Program-made: the position numbers and the translations under genes | The notes under the pieces: generated by a model | What the model was told of the DNA's origin: nothing | Databases searched by the model: none | What the model saw: the letters and a program-made list of their open reading frames with translations, nothing else | Assembly: GCF_004337985.1 (NCBI RefSeq) | Contig: NC_043744.1 | Location: forward strand, 6,497,987 to 6,561,986 | Length of the DNA: 64,000 nt | Reading direction: 5' to 3' | Source of the DNA: Pyricularia pennisetigena | Taxonomy: Eukaryota > Ascomycota > Sordariomycetes > Magnaporthales > Pyriculariaceae | Shown here: positions 12,373-25,160 of the stretch, piece by piece | Layout of the letters: every line of letters begins with the position of its first letter | How positions within the stretch are numbered: the first letter of the stretch is position 1

Positions 12373-13640
12373 ATGGAAAATAACCCTATATCGGGCCTTC
12401 CAGGCCCAATTCTAATAGAGAGGGGGCCTAAACCCAGCCCAAACGAAGTTTTAACCGCTAAATTACAGGCCTAAAACCTGCAATTAAAAGCGTTAATTAC
12501 GCAAATAAATTAATTTCAAAGGACAATTTAACAATTAATTACCCGATTAACCCTGAAAAACGGTAATTCCATTAATTTTAATAGCAATTCGGAAAATAAA
12601 CCCGTTACCGCACCCTTTAATCCACCTGGTAACCTAATTTTAGGTGACGGGATAGGTAAACAATTATCGAAACGGGTATTTTCCTTCCCCGAAAATTATA
12701 AATTAATAAGGGTTAGCAATTACGATTTGTGGAAACCGGCGTTAATAATAGAATTTGGGTTTATAGAAGCAGCGGAATTTACTACCAACCCTAAATTTGG
12801 CTATACCCTACCGGAATACGGGCAATTAATCCGATTATTGCTTATAAAAAACAATTTAACCACGAAACCTTTAAAATCCATTGCATGGTATTCTAACCCC
12901 GTAACGGTTTATAAAACCTTGGAAAATAATTATTCCGTTGCACCCGAAATTAGTTGAAATTCACTATATCGGGAATTCCACGCTTTAAATTTTTCGAAAT
13001 TTAAAGGAACAATACCTGAATTTAACAACCGTTTTACTTTACTGGTAACTAAATTAGCGAATACCAACGTATAAATTAACCCCGTAACTGTACGAAATTA
13101 GTACCTACGGGGCCTGGAAGGGATATTTCTTACCTGGACCGAACGCCAACGCAAGACCCAACGGGCCTTGCAAACAATAGGCCAAAATTCGGAAAAGTTA
13201 AATTTGGAATACCTTATGGCGGACCTTATATCCGAAAATTCAATTTCAAGTTTTATAACAGTTAAGGCCGTTAGTTATAGGTTTAAAAGCAAAAAGACGG
13301 GTACAAAATAACGCTTAAAAAAGCGCTAAAAAGGAAAATAATGGGCAGGAAAACACCTTTAAATTACGAAAAAAAAGTAAAAACTTTAATTCGCATTCTG
13401 CTTTTGCAAAAAATACTAAATCCTCCTCCAGGGAATTAACCGCTGGAACGTCCATAATGTTTATTGATTTCGAATTATTTATGGATTCGATTCCAGGTAA
13501 CGTTGACGAAGGCGCAACGTATAACGTTTCGGAATAAGAGGTTAATTCCGCTATTAGCGGAATTATAAAATTATATTCGGATTCGGATTCGGAAACCAAT
13601 ACCGGTAAAACGTTAAAACTATAGATTTTAGCAGCTAATT
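12373..13640 (+). pseudogene. Copia-1a gag
   Basis: The reading frame starts at ATG 12373 (MENNPISGLPGPILIERGPK) and continues with RIP-type stops. The best preserved stretch is 12727-12957 and includes YNPV/YSNPV-like sequence typical of copia capsid proteins. The matching minus-strand region in Copia-1b (36554-37259) has the same order and start, which supports the ATG. The C-terminal part near 13300-13600 is acidic and Ser-rich and shifts frame. Gag would assemble the virus-like particle. This copy cannot make it. Confidence 0.8.
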
Positions 13641-13689
13641 CTAAAGTTAAAACGAAGCCTGGACGCGGCGTAAAAGGGACCCCTAAACT

Positions 13690-16600
13690 ATGGAAGCTAA
13701 ATTACCCTATCCTGTACGATACAGGTAGCACGCACCATATTTTTGCAAATAAGCAATTTTTTACCGATTATACCCCCGGTTTTACAGTCGAAATCGGTAC
13801 AGGAGGTGGCCCTTTTAAGCCTGTAGGTACCGGAACTGTAAAAATACAGGTCCGTTACGGCCAAAAAACTAACGAATTCAAAAAGGTTACGTTAAATAAC
13901 GTTTAGTATATCCCCTGGTTTGGAATAAATATCGTTAATGGTTTTATACATTATAATATAAGGGGCGTATTATTAAAAAATACCTTGTACGATAAGGATC
14001 GCAAGGGGTGGGGACGTTAAAATACCGTTAAACATTTGTTTTGTTCAAAGGTTAAAGGGTGCGATATCCTTATTCGAAATAACGTTATTTCGAATCACGC
14101 CTGTATAATAGGTGAATATAACACCGTTTTTAGCATGGCCTTACAGGGGGTTACAACGGCTTACGCAGCCCCGTTGGAAAAAAAATTAAATAATATAAAC
14201 CCTAAAAGGGACTATAGAATTTATACCGATTCGGAACCGGAAAAAAATACGGTAACGGAAGAGCTAAATCCCGAACCAAATGCGGAAATAACCGTAAATT
14301 CACCTGTAACGCAGAAATGTAGCGGTAAAAGCCCCGAAAATCCACGCACGATTGGGCCCCGTAGGCCCGGCATACCGCTAAATAACCCTTTATGCAATTT
14401 GATACAAAAGGGACTATTTCCGAAAAAAAGGGGGTTTCCCATACAAAGAATCCTTTGTTAAAACCTTTTTTATTATCGGATTTAGAGCAGGCCCCTGTAA
14501 GTTACCTTTTTTTAAACCTAAAACGGACTACGGACGGTTGGTTAACCCCTAAAAAAAACCGAATTACAGGTAATTGTAACGAAATCCAAGTCCAAAAAAC
14601 CTTATTATAGCATAGGCGTTTGGGGAATGTAGGGTTATTATTGCTAAAAAAAACCGCTAAAGTTACAAAAAATCTACCTAATTTCGACAAAATTAGGGCA
14701 ATTACCTATATTGCTTATATTAAAACTATTTTTATTAAGCGTACAAATAAGGTCGCATTTTTTACACCCCTTAATATTTTCAATTTTATGTAAGGTAATA
14801 TAGTGACTCTTAACCCTAATCCTTACAATAAAAAGCCCGTATTTTTGTTATTAGTGGACCAAAAATCACGTTTTGGGTAATTTATTCCACTAAAAAATAA
14901 AGCCGGACCTACGGTTTTAATGGTTATTAAAGGTTTTTTTTAGGGTTTTAAAGGCTATATACGGGCGCTACCCCCTAAATTTTCACTTCAATACGGGGTA
15001 CGAAATTAATACAACCCTTTAAAATTGGTTTATAAATAAAGGTGTTAATTTTAGCATTTCGAATCCTTATAACCACGGCCAAAACGGATTAATGGAATAA
15101 TCCGCTAGGGTTATCTTGGATAAATTTTGGTTTACCATTATAACGGCGGGTTTACCATTATATTTATAATATTATTTACTATTTGCCGTAATTAATTTAA
15201 TTAACCGTATAGCGGTAACTAATAGGGATTTAACACCTTACGAGGAATTTTATTCCGAATCCCAACCTAAATTACCGTATAAACCCAATTTAGGGTATTT
15301 CCGGGTTATTGGTATTATATACCAGGCTATTGTTCCGCTGGCAAAACGCCAAAAATTTAACAAATTGGCTCCCCGCACCGAAACGGTAAAATTTTTAACC
15401 CATTTATCAAATTCTACAGCGTTGGTTTACGCACCCGCTAAACGGGCCGTATATAAAACCTTCACCGTAAAAATTATAAAGGATGTAACCGCTGAAAATT
15501 TGGTTATTCCGGGGGAAACGCTACAAATTTTAAAAGGGGAAACGCTACAAATTTTAAAAGGGGAAAATACAAATTTAAAAGGGGATTTTAATTTTGAACT
15601 TGAAAACGAAATTAACAACGTTCCAGCGAATAATTATCCCCTGAAAAACCCTGAAAATACAGGGCATTTACCACCAGTTACAGAGTAATTACCACCCGTT
15701 TCAGGGCATTTAAACCCTGAAAATACAATGCCCGCCAGGTTTGTACAACCTACCGTTCGCCCCCCAAAACCTATAACGGTAGCGGTATTTAATCCAGTAT
15801 TTAAAACAACGGAAGTTCCGGTGTCTTTAGCATTTAGAATACAAATTATGGAGTTAGATTCGCAGTTCGAAAACCCAAATTTAATTGATATAAACTACGT
15901 ACATTATTTTTGTGTTCAAGCCAAAAAGAAAATAAAAAAAAAGCCCATTAAAGATGGTAAACCTAATAATTACCAACAGGCCCTAACTAACCCTGAAAAT
16001 GCTAAAAGGCTAACTGTTTCAACGTTTAAATTCGACCGAATCGTTACTGCAAAAACCTTCCGTTTTATTCCCAAAATTAAAGTACCTATAAGCCGTAAAC
16101 TCGTTTCTACCCGGCCGGTATTTAAATTAAAAAAGGATAAAAATAATAAACCTATAAAGTATAAAACTAGGCTTATTATAGGGGTTTTTTACAGTTCGAA
16201 GACCTAAATTATATCGAAACTTTTGCTAATATTAATATACTACCTATTTGGCGTAAATTATTAATTATAATTAATGCATAAAATTGGGAAATAGAACAAA
16301 TCGATTTTGTCGGTGCGTTTTTAAATAATAACCTTACCGACGTAAATATATATTTTCAAATTCCAAACGGTTTTAACGAATGGGTAAGAAATTGTAACCT
16401 TACCACCGTTCAAACTTTAGTGGAAATGGGTTATAACCCGAAAAAATTGCAGGTTATACAATTGGAAAAGGCGTTATATAGTTTGAAATAAGGTCCAGAA
16501 AAATGGTAAAACAAACTTAAAGCCCTATTATTTAAAAAAGGTTTTAAACCATTAATCTTTAATCCCGCTGTTTTTTATAACGTTAATTCCAAATACTTTA

Positions 16601-17613
16601 TCGTTATTTTCGTAAACGATTGCCTGCTAATGAATCCTAATTGCAATATATTTAGGATTTAAAAGCCCGTTTTAATAAGGTATACGCGTTGGAAAACAGG
16701 GGCCTTGCAGCCTATTTTTTAAACGTTTAAATTATAAAGGATAGGCCTAAGCGCCTATTTTGGCTCCATTAAAGTTGATATATCAAGGAAATATTAGCAA
16801 CGTTCGGATTATTTAATTACAAACTTATATTTATTCCTTTATAACCGAATGCTAAAATATAATGGGGGTAAACCCGTAAATTAGCTGGAAATTATGTTAT
16901 TACAGCGTATTATCGGCACCCTTATGTATTTAATGCTATTAACGCGCCCGGATATCGGTTTTACGGTTTAATAGCTTTTAAGTTTTTTAATAAAAACCAT
17001 TATAATCCACTTAACGGCAGCTAAAAACCTATTACGTTATTTAGCGGGTATTAAATCCTTATTTATTTGTTACGGGAATAAAGTATTTAAAGCCGAATTA
17101 CCACCCAATTTATTAATAAAAGGTTTTAAAAACCTAAAATAACTGGGTTTTAGTAATAGCAATTTTACCGGGGTTAGGGAAAATTCAAAATCCATTTACG
17201 GATATTTGTATACCTTATTTGGGGGCCCTATACCGTGGAAGTGCAAAAAGGTTAATATTATAGTTTTAAATACTCCAAAAACCGAAACCGATGCCTTAAC
17301 GGAAGCCTTGCGTGGAATACAGTGGTTTAAAAACTTATTTATAAAGATTGGATTACCTATAAAAGGCCCTATTGCAATATTTGGAAATAATACAGGTTTT
17401 ATAGCTAAGGTATATAGCCCTACGTACTATTAACGTATTAAATATACGTTATTAAAATTTTATTACGTACGGGAATTAATTAGAAAAGGATTAGTGACCT
17501 TAAAATACCTGGAATCCAAACAAATGCCCGCTAATAACCTAATAAAGCACCTAACGTTTCCAATTTATAAGGTTTTTTTAAAATTTATAGGGTTTAAACC
17601 CCTAAAAACTTAG
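13690..17613 (+). pseudogene. Copia-1a pol: protease, integrase, RT, RNase H
   Basis: The domains follow copia order. Protease: the active-site motif DTGS lies at 13718-13729 in ILYDTGSTHHIF. GAG-pre-integrase: an HRRLGNVG zinc-binding motif lies near 14610, with the RLGH His now Asn. The integrase core is at about 14800-15200 (DIVTLNPNPYNKKPVFLLLV). The RT spans 16080-16660 with the sequence AFLNNNL, and its catalytic YVDD has become FVND at 16609-16620. The RNase H tail is at 17270-17600 (TETDALTEALRGIQWF), ending at TAG 17611. Many TAA/TAG replace Gln/Trp codons. A direct duplication in frame occurs at 15517-15562. Confidence 0.9.
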
Positions 17614-18155
17614 TTTTTACTTATTAAATTTTCGGCCATTTAATTAATTCGTTAATTAATTACCCATTACATTTCCTTTATTTGCAAATACTGGATTTTT
17701 GTTAGCCCAATACCGTTTATATTACGCGAATCTACCCTGCATAAGTTAATTAATAAGCAATTTATACCGACCTTATACAAAAAGTTGAATTAAAATTGAA
17801 AAAGCGCGTATTTTGGGCGATTTACGCATTCGAAATACCCTATATAATATGCTTATTTTGGACTGTTACCAACGAACAACCAAATTAACTACCTGGCTTA
17901 ATAATAAATTCCGTGGGTCAATATTATGTAAATCGGGGGTTCGAATCCGGGGGTTATTATAATTTTGGGGGTTTTTTCCAATTCGGGGGTTCGTCCATTT
18001 TAAAGGTTATAAGTCGGTACAAAAGGCTTAGTTATCCAAGGGGTTTATATCGGGAATTCGAGTTGGGTTGGGACATAAGGGGGATCTTTTTTGGGTTTTA
18101 TTTTTTATATATTTGTCTTTTCCGACTTTATGTAAGTAGTAGCAAAAAAAGGGGG
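17614..18155 (+). other. Copia-1a 3' untranslated region with G-tract repeats
   Basis: No gene is supported here. Four GGGGGTT motifs recur at 17930-17995, spaced about 20-30 bases apart. A short polypurine run (AAAAAAAGGGGG, 18144-18155) abuts the 3' LTR and is the likely plus-strand primer. Confidence 0.65.
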
Positions 18156-18517
18156 TGTTAATTATATGCGTTATTTAACATATAATGGGTCCACTTTTAT
18201 TTGTATATAAGCCACAATAAATAGTGCCGAAATGGGGCTGTTGGGGCTGTCGGATTTTTTATTGTATTTTGTGTATATGGTGCAGGAGTTGCGATTTAAA
18301 GTCAGCGAATGGGGTTTTACCCTGTACCCGGTCTTATACCCACCCTGCATTTACGAATCAACTACCCTGTACTTGGTTGAAATTTTCACCAAATTAGCAA
18401 ATCAATGCGAACCCAAAAATGGTTTGTATGGAAATCAAGGTGTTTTTTCAACAACGTATATAAATAATTTTTCGGAAAATCGTATGTGGCACCGGAACGC
18501 TTTCTGGCGTGCGGACC
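18156..18517 (+). repeat. 3' LTR of Copia-1a, first part
   Basis: Begins TGTTAATTATATGCG. The LTR is cut at 18517 by MULE2 and resumes at 20373, ending at 20570. Confidence 0.93.
18509..18517 (+). repeat. TSD of MULE2, left copy (GTGCGGACC)
   Basis: Nine bases identical to 20364-20372. The uninterrupted LTR at 11009-11569 has a single similar copy at the same place (GTACGGACC). Confidence 0.9.
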
Positions 18518-20363
18518 TAGTCTCAGTGCTCAGACTAGACCTCCCTGCTTCGCAGTGGGGACCGAACGCTCCATGTACCTTTCAGCCACATGGCTTTTCG
18601 ACCAATTACATTGGCCGAAAAGATCGCGCTCGTTCTAGTTTAAGGACATTTTGTCGCATTTCGCCGTTTATAGCGGTACCACCAACGATAATTTGACAAA
18701 TTTCGCCTTTTATAACGGTATTATTAATAATAGACCTAATGTTGCGATATCGTTAATAATTATTTTATTAATATAAGGATAATTTGTGGTATTTTGCCGT
18801 TTATAGCGGGTATATACAAAATATTCGCATTATAATGGCCAAAAAAATAGTATACCTATAATATGCAATTAAATATTCGTATAAAAAAATAAATAAAAAT
18901 TATAAAAATATATGATAATTTGGGTTAAATTTATTGGAGTTTGTCAATTATTTAAGTGCCGGCCGCGTCTTTATAACCACTGTATTTGAAAAGATATTCA
19001 AAAATTAAGTAAAGTCTGTAAATTTTTATTATATTTAATTTTTATTTTGAATAATAGTATATAATACTAATTTTAATTATACTTACATTATTTATAGCCT
19101 AGCAGACCTGATACCGCAAAGTGCATGCAATTATCGGTTAAAACAAAAGCTTTATGAATATTTTTATATTAATTAACATTTTGTTAAAAACCTGAATTAT
19201 TTACGCAAATATTGGTATGATTAAAAGAAAGCTCAGTTTAGGCATCTTTTTATCAATTTATTAAAGAACTTTTATTTACTTTTTCTCTATAAATTTTATT
19301 TAATTAAATAAAGCAAGAAATATAAAAATAATACATATTCAGTATTTTTTTATATAAAAAACAAAAAGGGCCGGTATTGTAAATCGGGTCTTACGTTAAC
19401 GTTTGTTTATATACATTATCCACTTTGTCAAATTTTGGTTTTATTAATACTAAAATTGGTAAAAATGTGAAAGCATTTCGATTGTAAAATATATATAAAA
19501 TTGGATACATTTTACCTATCCGCATAATTAACGGCTTATATAATTAGATATACGTACCAAAATGTAGCATTGTATTAGATATATATATGCCACCCCCACG
19601 TGCAAAAACCACAAAAGTTTGGCTGCAAAACAAAAATAGTATAAAATTAATTAAATAAAGCAAAAAGATTTATAAAGTACACATTTAGCATTTTCTTTTA
19701 TTAAACAGGTTTTAAAGCCGATATTACACGGAGGATTGGATTTGGACGTTTGCTTATATACGTAATCGGACTTCTGAAGTTTTGGTTTTATTATCGTTAA
19801 AATTGGTAAAAATATAAACGAGCTTCGATTGTAAATTATATATAAAAAAGTATATATTTTGCCTATCCGCCTATTGAACTGCTTATATAATCTGGTATAT
19901 GCACCAAAGTTTGGTATAATGATATATAAATACATACGACCCTCCACGTGCAAAAATTATAAAATTTGGTCAAAAATTAAAAATAATATTAAAAAAAATC
20001 GAAAAAATAATACCGCCATGAACGGATTAAGGGCAGGTGGTATCGAATTCGGCCATTATAGCAAATAATAAAATAAATCGAATTGCTGCTAATAGCGGTA
20101 TTAAACGCTATTTTCAACGATATTTTATTTTTTCAATATTATGCGTGGTTGTGGAATAATAAAGGAGTTTCGGTTAAAAAAAGGCCAAAAATACCGCCAT
20201 GAACGGCGAAAATCGACAAATTGTCCTCAGACCTGAACCAAAGCGTTCTTTGGATGGACCCACAGGTACATTGCAAAACCGCAATTGAGCCACGAAGTGG
20301 AGCGAAGCGAACGGAGTGGATCAATTGTGGAGCTTTGGGCTTCAGGGATGAGCCCTGAAACTA
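18518..20363 (+). mobile_element. Non-autonomous MULE-type element MULE2
   Basis: This 1846-bp relative of MULE1 has the same termini (TAGTCTCAG...CTGAAACTA), a perfect 9-bp TSD and the internal tandem duplication. It lies cleanly inside the 3' LTR of Copia-1a, so it is younger than that element. No transposase is present. A 75- to 69-residue open frame near 19859-20068 is shared with the other copies but lies in the repeated AT-rich interior, and I do not take it as a gene. Confidence 0.82.
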
Positions 20364-20604
20364 GTGCGGACCCCCATTTCGATGTCGGAGAGAATGTAAG
20401 GGAGATAAAGCAAAACCTCCCCCACCAATGAATTAAATTTATTAATCCAAAAATTAGTGAATAATATAGTGCATTTAAACCCTGTAATTACAGGCTTTTA
20501 CAACGCAATTAGCACCACGCCGCACTTAGGCTAATGCCTAACCCCCTGTTAGCAACCCATATTGTTAACATTTACCGGTTACAGGATTCCTACAGCTAAT
20601 AATA
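20085..20604 (+). repeat. Internal copy of the telomere-adjacent block
   Basis: The 520 bases match 63437-63956 with no difference that I could find line by line. The block spans the 3' part of MULE2, its TSD, the end of the Copia-1a 3' LTR, the Copia-1a TSD and 29 bases of Copia-2a. Upstream of 20084 the two MULE copies differ at many sites. Confidence 0.95.
20373..20570 (+). repeat. 3' LTR of Copia-1a, second part
   Basis: Resumes after MULE2 and ends CATATTGTTAACA. It is followed by TSD TTTAC (20571-20575). Confidence 0.92.
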
Positions 20605-22839
20605 TATTTACCTCCCGTTTATATAAACATTTCGAACGGTTTCCCGGGAACTTTAATTCGGCTTTTTCGTTTATATTTAACGGTAAATTCGTCGGTTCGT
20701 TGCTTTTTTTCTATTGAAAATTGGGTATTTGCCGTTTTGTGTATTTTCCTTTGCAATTATTTAGATTTCGTTTTTATATAATTTTTTAATTTCAAACACC
20801 GTTTTTAAAATTCCGTCTTCCTTTAATATTATATCCATAGGTGGTGTTTAAATTTTAATTTTGGGCTTTGCGTTCCTTGTTTTTATAAATTCGATTCGAA
20901 CATTTAGTCTTCGATTCCCCGATCCTTCAAATTTTCTTTTACGTTTTAGCTGTTCGGCTTTTGGGTATTAGAATTTTAGTTCCGTCGATATCACTTCGTT
21001 ATCATTTTTTTAATTGTTTTATAAAACGGGGGTATAGTTTTATATACGTATTTTGGAACGCGCAATGGCTATTTACTATATTAACAATTATTTTCGAATT
21101 CACTACGTTAAATACCTTAAAAACCCGGTCCGTTTATGTTTTGCTCTGTATATTAAAATCTTTAATCCCAATTCCAATAACATTGGCATTCACAATCCAA
21201 TATTCGGGCTATTCCTCGTTTTCATTATTTTCTTTACTTTCCTTTGCGCCAATATGTTTTTAAATCCCTTCATAGCTTAATTAACGGTCTCGGCGCGTTA
21301 TAATTGGTTTTTTAAAAGCGTAAAATCGTGGGTAATACGTGGTATTGCCCCGAATACCAATAAAGTAGGTATTAGGCCGTTCGGGCCTATAATATCGTTC
21401 ACGGATTTCACCGTTACTTATAATACGTTTTAAGGTATTATTTCCTGGCACCCGATTTTGATTATTTCGTACGTTTTTCGTAACGGTTCAAAATAACGCT
21501 CGACCTTTCCTAATAACCAATATACCTCGATTGGTTCCTGGTTGCATATTATACCGAAAATCCGTATTTTTGTCTTAAATCCGGCCGCGGTAAAGTTTAT
21601 ATTTAAATCGTATATTACAATATTAGGTAATCCTCAATATATATCAATCCACCATTTTTTTAATATTTCCCATATTCTTTACTCTATTATATTGTTTAAA
21701 AAACGTACCGCCTGGGATACCGTGTTTACGTTAATTACGTGCAGGATTAATTTAAATTCCAAAGATATTACGTTAATTACGATTTCGTAATTGAAACTTA
21801 TATCGTCCTTTAAAATGAATTCAAAACGTCATAATACGTTTTCCTTTATTTGGCAATAATAACAAAATCGGTTTATTAATTTTGATACATTTTAACTAAC
21901 CTCGTGGCCTCCCCTTTTTAATGTTTTCCATAAACGTTTTACTTCAGCGTGGCCGAACTTTCGGTTAACCGTTTTCAGCTTTTTTTCGGTTAAAAATGTT
22001 ATCAACGTGCTTTTTATTTTGATAAAATACTTCTCCGGTCCTCCTACTTTTAATCCTGGTAGGAAAAATTATGGGTGACCCCTTTTGCGTAAAACTGGCA
22101 TATTTGTATTATCGACCTTTATAAATTCGTTATTGGTATTGTTTAAGTATATACCGAATTTTCCATATCCCCAATGCATAAAAGAAATAGTACTTAATTT
22201 AGTATTTCGTAGAGCGTTATAATACCAAATTATATATCTAAAATAATTTCTTTTATAGCGGTACTCCTTCCGCCTATTCCGAAACGCATTTTGATTTTAC
22301 TGGGATTCGATTTATCGATTTACATTTCCGGTTTTTTTCGTTACAATATCCCTATTTAACCACCTCCGGCCGTTAATATCGCTGCAGCGTTTATATCCGG
22401 TATAATTCCATACTATACATTGATTAAGCTTTATTAATTTAGAATTTGATGCTGTAAGCCCTTTCGCTGTTTTTCGTTTCCTTAAGCCGCCATTCGGATT
22501 TAATTTAGTTTATGTCGGAACATTTCGTTTATCAAAATTACCACTGTTTCGTAATTTATAAGATAAATTTACATATATCCGTTTCAATCGTTTATATATA
22601 TTTTTTCGTTATTGAATTCGTCGTTCGAATTTTATTCCTTATATTTATTATTTCCATCATTTTTACCATTGGTAAAAAACTGCTTATTTCCGCGTTGGAT
22701 TCCTTTTTAATATTTTCTATTACGCTTTTTTCATTTTTACCACCGTTATTTTCTTTCCTTTATTTATTTTAAAAATCTATACCCCGGTTTACCGTACAAA
22801 TAACATCCTTAATTTTACAAAACTGGCCAGGCCGTTTAT
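20576..22839 (-). pseudogene. Copia-2a RT start, integrase and protease region
   Basis: On the minus strand this aligns with about 42900-45140 of Copia-2b. The conserved integrase block with the KYHEPLR-type motif is at about 21400-21500. The Ile/Thr-rich protease-to-integrase linker lies at about 22100-22300, and the region just after the gag CCHC knuckle lies at 22500-22800. Open stretches on the plus strand (20961-21263, 21542-21790, 22512-22772) are antisense shadows. The segment ends at the gypsy insertion. Confidence 0.75.
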
Positions 22840-22844
22840 TATAT
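22840..22844 (+). repeat. TSD of gypsy G1b, left copy (TATAT)
   Basis: Matches 30681-30685. The joined flanks restore continuous Copia-2 sequence. Confidence 0.85.
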
Positions 22845-23286
22845 TGTTACGACTAAATAATTGGACCGGGACCAGGGATACCAGGCGGTGTTACACCCGT
22901 CTTAACGACATTCGACCAAAGAAACACCGACCGGTAGGAAAAGGGATTATATAAGGACTTAATTGCGGAATAATACATAACAATTAAAGAATGATTTTGG
23001 TTGATTTGTAACACCTGGATTAGGAATTACAAATTAAACAAATTAATAAAAAACTACATTAAAAACATAATTTATACAAAATACGTTCATTTCCATATAT
23101 AAATAGATTCGATGTTAAGATTGGCTAACAGTAATTAAACTTGAATTAACTTTAATATTAATTTAAAAACGATTTTGATTTTACCCGAATTATTAAAGCC
23201 CCCAATCACCCAATTAAAACGTTCAATTGCTTTAACCCACTATATTTTACCCTAAAACCAGGTTACCCGACATTTTAATTGTAATA
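22845..23286 (+). repeat. 5' LTR of G1b
   Basis: Starts TGTTACGA and ends TTGTAATA (from TCGTAACA), giving the inverted short termini of the family. Confidence 0.9.
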
Positions 23287-23379
23287 TTTTACTTATTTTT
23301 ATTTGATATTTTGGCGCAAACTCTACCGAATAATACCGCCGAAAGAATATTTTCCAATAAAACCACCCTTTCAAGCCTT

Positions 23380-24480
23380 TTTACCATTAACGTTCCGGCT
23401 AACGCCGACGCCTCACGTTAAATATTCGCGAGGTTCCTAACGGAAAATTATTAATTCCAAAACCGATTAACTAAATAAATTAATCAAACTAATTGGAATT
23501 ATATTAAATATCCTTTACCATTACCCTGCGATAGCACTGTAGGTAACCTATAAGCATTTTTTATAATAACCCGGGCCTAGCTTTATTTTAACGAAAATAA
23601 GTTCGGTAATAATGCATGTAAGGTTATTTACGCAATTTCGCTGCTAAGAGGCGAAACGCTCGCCTAGTCCGAAGCAATTTTACGAACTTACTTGGACTAC
23701 GACAAAAAAAAACCGTAAAATCAAAGCCAACCGCATTTTCGGCGATTACCAAAACTTCGAAAAATGCTTTAAAAAAACATTCGGTAGTTTAAACGAGAAG
23801 CGCACGGTTAAACGTAGACTGGTACGCTTTGCCCAAACTCAACCGGTATCTAAATATACCAACGAATTTCGATAAATTACCGCTGAATTATTATAGGGCC
23901 CCGAAACCCTTATAGCGCGCTTTTACGCGGGATTTATAAAAAATCAAAAGCGAATTTATAAAAAAGCCGACCCAACATATTAACAAAATATGTGAAATTA
24001 GCGCTTAAAGTCGATAACCGATTTTATAAACGAAAATTGGAAGGACGCGAAAATCCCAGCGTATAGGCCCCAATTTTACGATAAGCCAACATAGGACGCA
24101 AATACCAATACCCTAAACGGCTTCGCCAATATAATATTTCCTACGGAATATATAACGGATTTATGGAATTTAACGCGATATAATATAAAAGATTTCGTAA
24201 AAACCCCAAAAATAATAAATGTTTTTAAAATAGTAAGCCGGGACATATTACCAAAGTTTGTCCCAGGAAAGCTCGAAACTTGTATCCCGATTTCATAATT
24301 AAATATCAAGAAAACACCCCCGATTTTAAAATTAAATTACAACGATCTAACGCAATAAATTACGAACTAATAACGTTTCCGGACCACCACGAATTAATAA
24401 ATTGGATTATATAGTACGACGACAATTATATGGCCAGTAATAGCTCGAAAATGGATGTAAAATAATACCCGCAAAGGCCC
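23380..24480 (+). pseudogene. G1b gag with CCHC zinc knuckle
   Basis: The best preserved block (about 23740-24050) is a retrotransposon gag domain: FGDYQNFEKCFKKTFG, then RRLVRFAQTQPVSKYTNEF. A zinc knuckle follows at 24220-24261, reading C-F-stop-N-S-K-P-G-H-I-T-K-V-C. The second Cys is lost, and the spacing is CX2CX4HX4C. Gln codons are replaced by TAA in several places. Gag would package the element RNA. The solo LTR at 24492 separates it from pol. Confidence 0.82.
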
Positions 24481-24491
24481 ACAAATACCCG

Positions 24492-25155
24492 TGTGAACAT
24501 GGCTAGCGCAGGGCTAATTATACTAGCCACCCTACATTATCTTATAGCAGCTAGAACGGGCTAATTCTATGAGGTAACCTGCATTAAATAAATAGATAAA
24601 TAACAAATAAATCGTATACGCGGTTATTATACACACAAAGCTTTATAAATCACGTCTTTGGTGATAATTTTAACACCAATACAAATACGTCAAATATAAT
24701 CTAGCTTAATGGTGTAATGCCCGTACCATAATCTATATCATATATACGTTGTTAAAATGCGTGGGTTGGAATCCCGTTGTGGTCGCAGATTTTCTGTGTA
24801 TGCATAAGCACAATAGGCCGTTAGGCTCAATGGGCCCTTAGGCTCAATAGGTCGGCAGGTTAGTCACTTGAGTAAGGCCAAATCATATGACGTGGCCCCG
24901 CATTCCGGACATCCGGATCGAAGATTTGCACCTACGGATTCGAACACGTAATTCAAAACTTAGCCTTAGATTTATCACCTTCATACCTTTATTAATTTAA
25001 CGATTCAACGAAACGATTGTGTAATAACAATATATTATCTCTATTACCCGCTAGCAGACGGTTATCTGCCATTTCAACGTTCTATCAGCCTTATACGTAA
25101 TCTACCTTTCCCCGCGTTCAAGATTAAGCTTATTCTATCTCGTAACCTCTTCACA
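24492..25155 (+). repeat. Solo LTR, family X (664 bp), copy 1
   Basis: The terminal inverted dinucleotides are extended to TGTGAA...TTCACA. A perfect 5-bp TSD ACCCG flanks it (24487-24491 and 25156-25160). The second copy is 39067-39725. No internal region of this family is in the window. It is less AT-rich than its surroundings and has few RIP-type differences from the other copy, which suggests a recent arrival. It contains a tRNA-like segment near 24700-24790. Confidence 0.88.
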
Positions 25156-25160
25156 ACCCG

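Larger units (their letters stand above)
11009..20570 (+). mobile_element. Copia-1a, complete Ty1/copia element with a MULE in its 3' LTR
   Basis: A full element with two LTRs, a 5-bp TSD TTTAC, a gag-pol region from 12373 to 17613 and a G-rich polypurine tract before the 3' LTR. It is inserted in the RT/RNase H part of Copia-2a. Further copies in the window are the solo LTR at 9184-9743, the minus-strand element at 30734-38260, and a 3' LTR fragment at 63725-63922 beside the telomere. The open frames carry many stops, so it is dead. Confidence 0.9.

Noticed and set aside
18232..18696. 154-residue open frame
   Set aside because: It spans the Copia-1a 3' LTR and the start of MULE2.
20139..20324. 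Identical 61-residue minus-strand open frames at 20139-20324 and 63491-63676
   Set aside because: They fall in the MULE terminal repeat and are identical because of the 520-bp duplicated block, not because of coding constraint.
18518..20363. Classification of the TAGTCTC elements as hAT
   Set aside because: Both clean insertions give 9-bp duplications with exact ends, not 8 bp.
20961..22772. Series of hydrophobic plus-strand open frames resembling membrane proteins
   Set aside because: Antisense of Copia-2a integrase. The minus strand of Copia-2b (44219-44691) gives the same hydrophobic artefact.
24700..24790. A functional tRNA gene in LTR-X
   Set aside because: A- and B-box-like strings are present, but the acceptor stem does not pair and no cloverleaf could be drawn.
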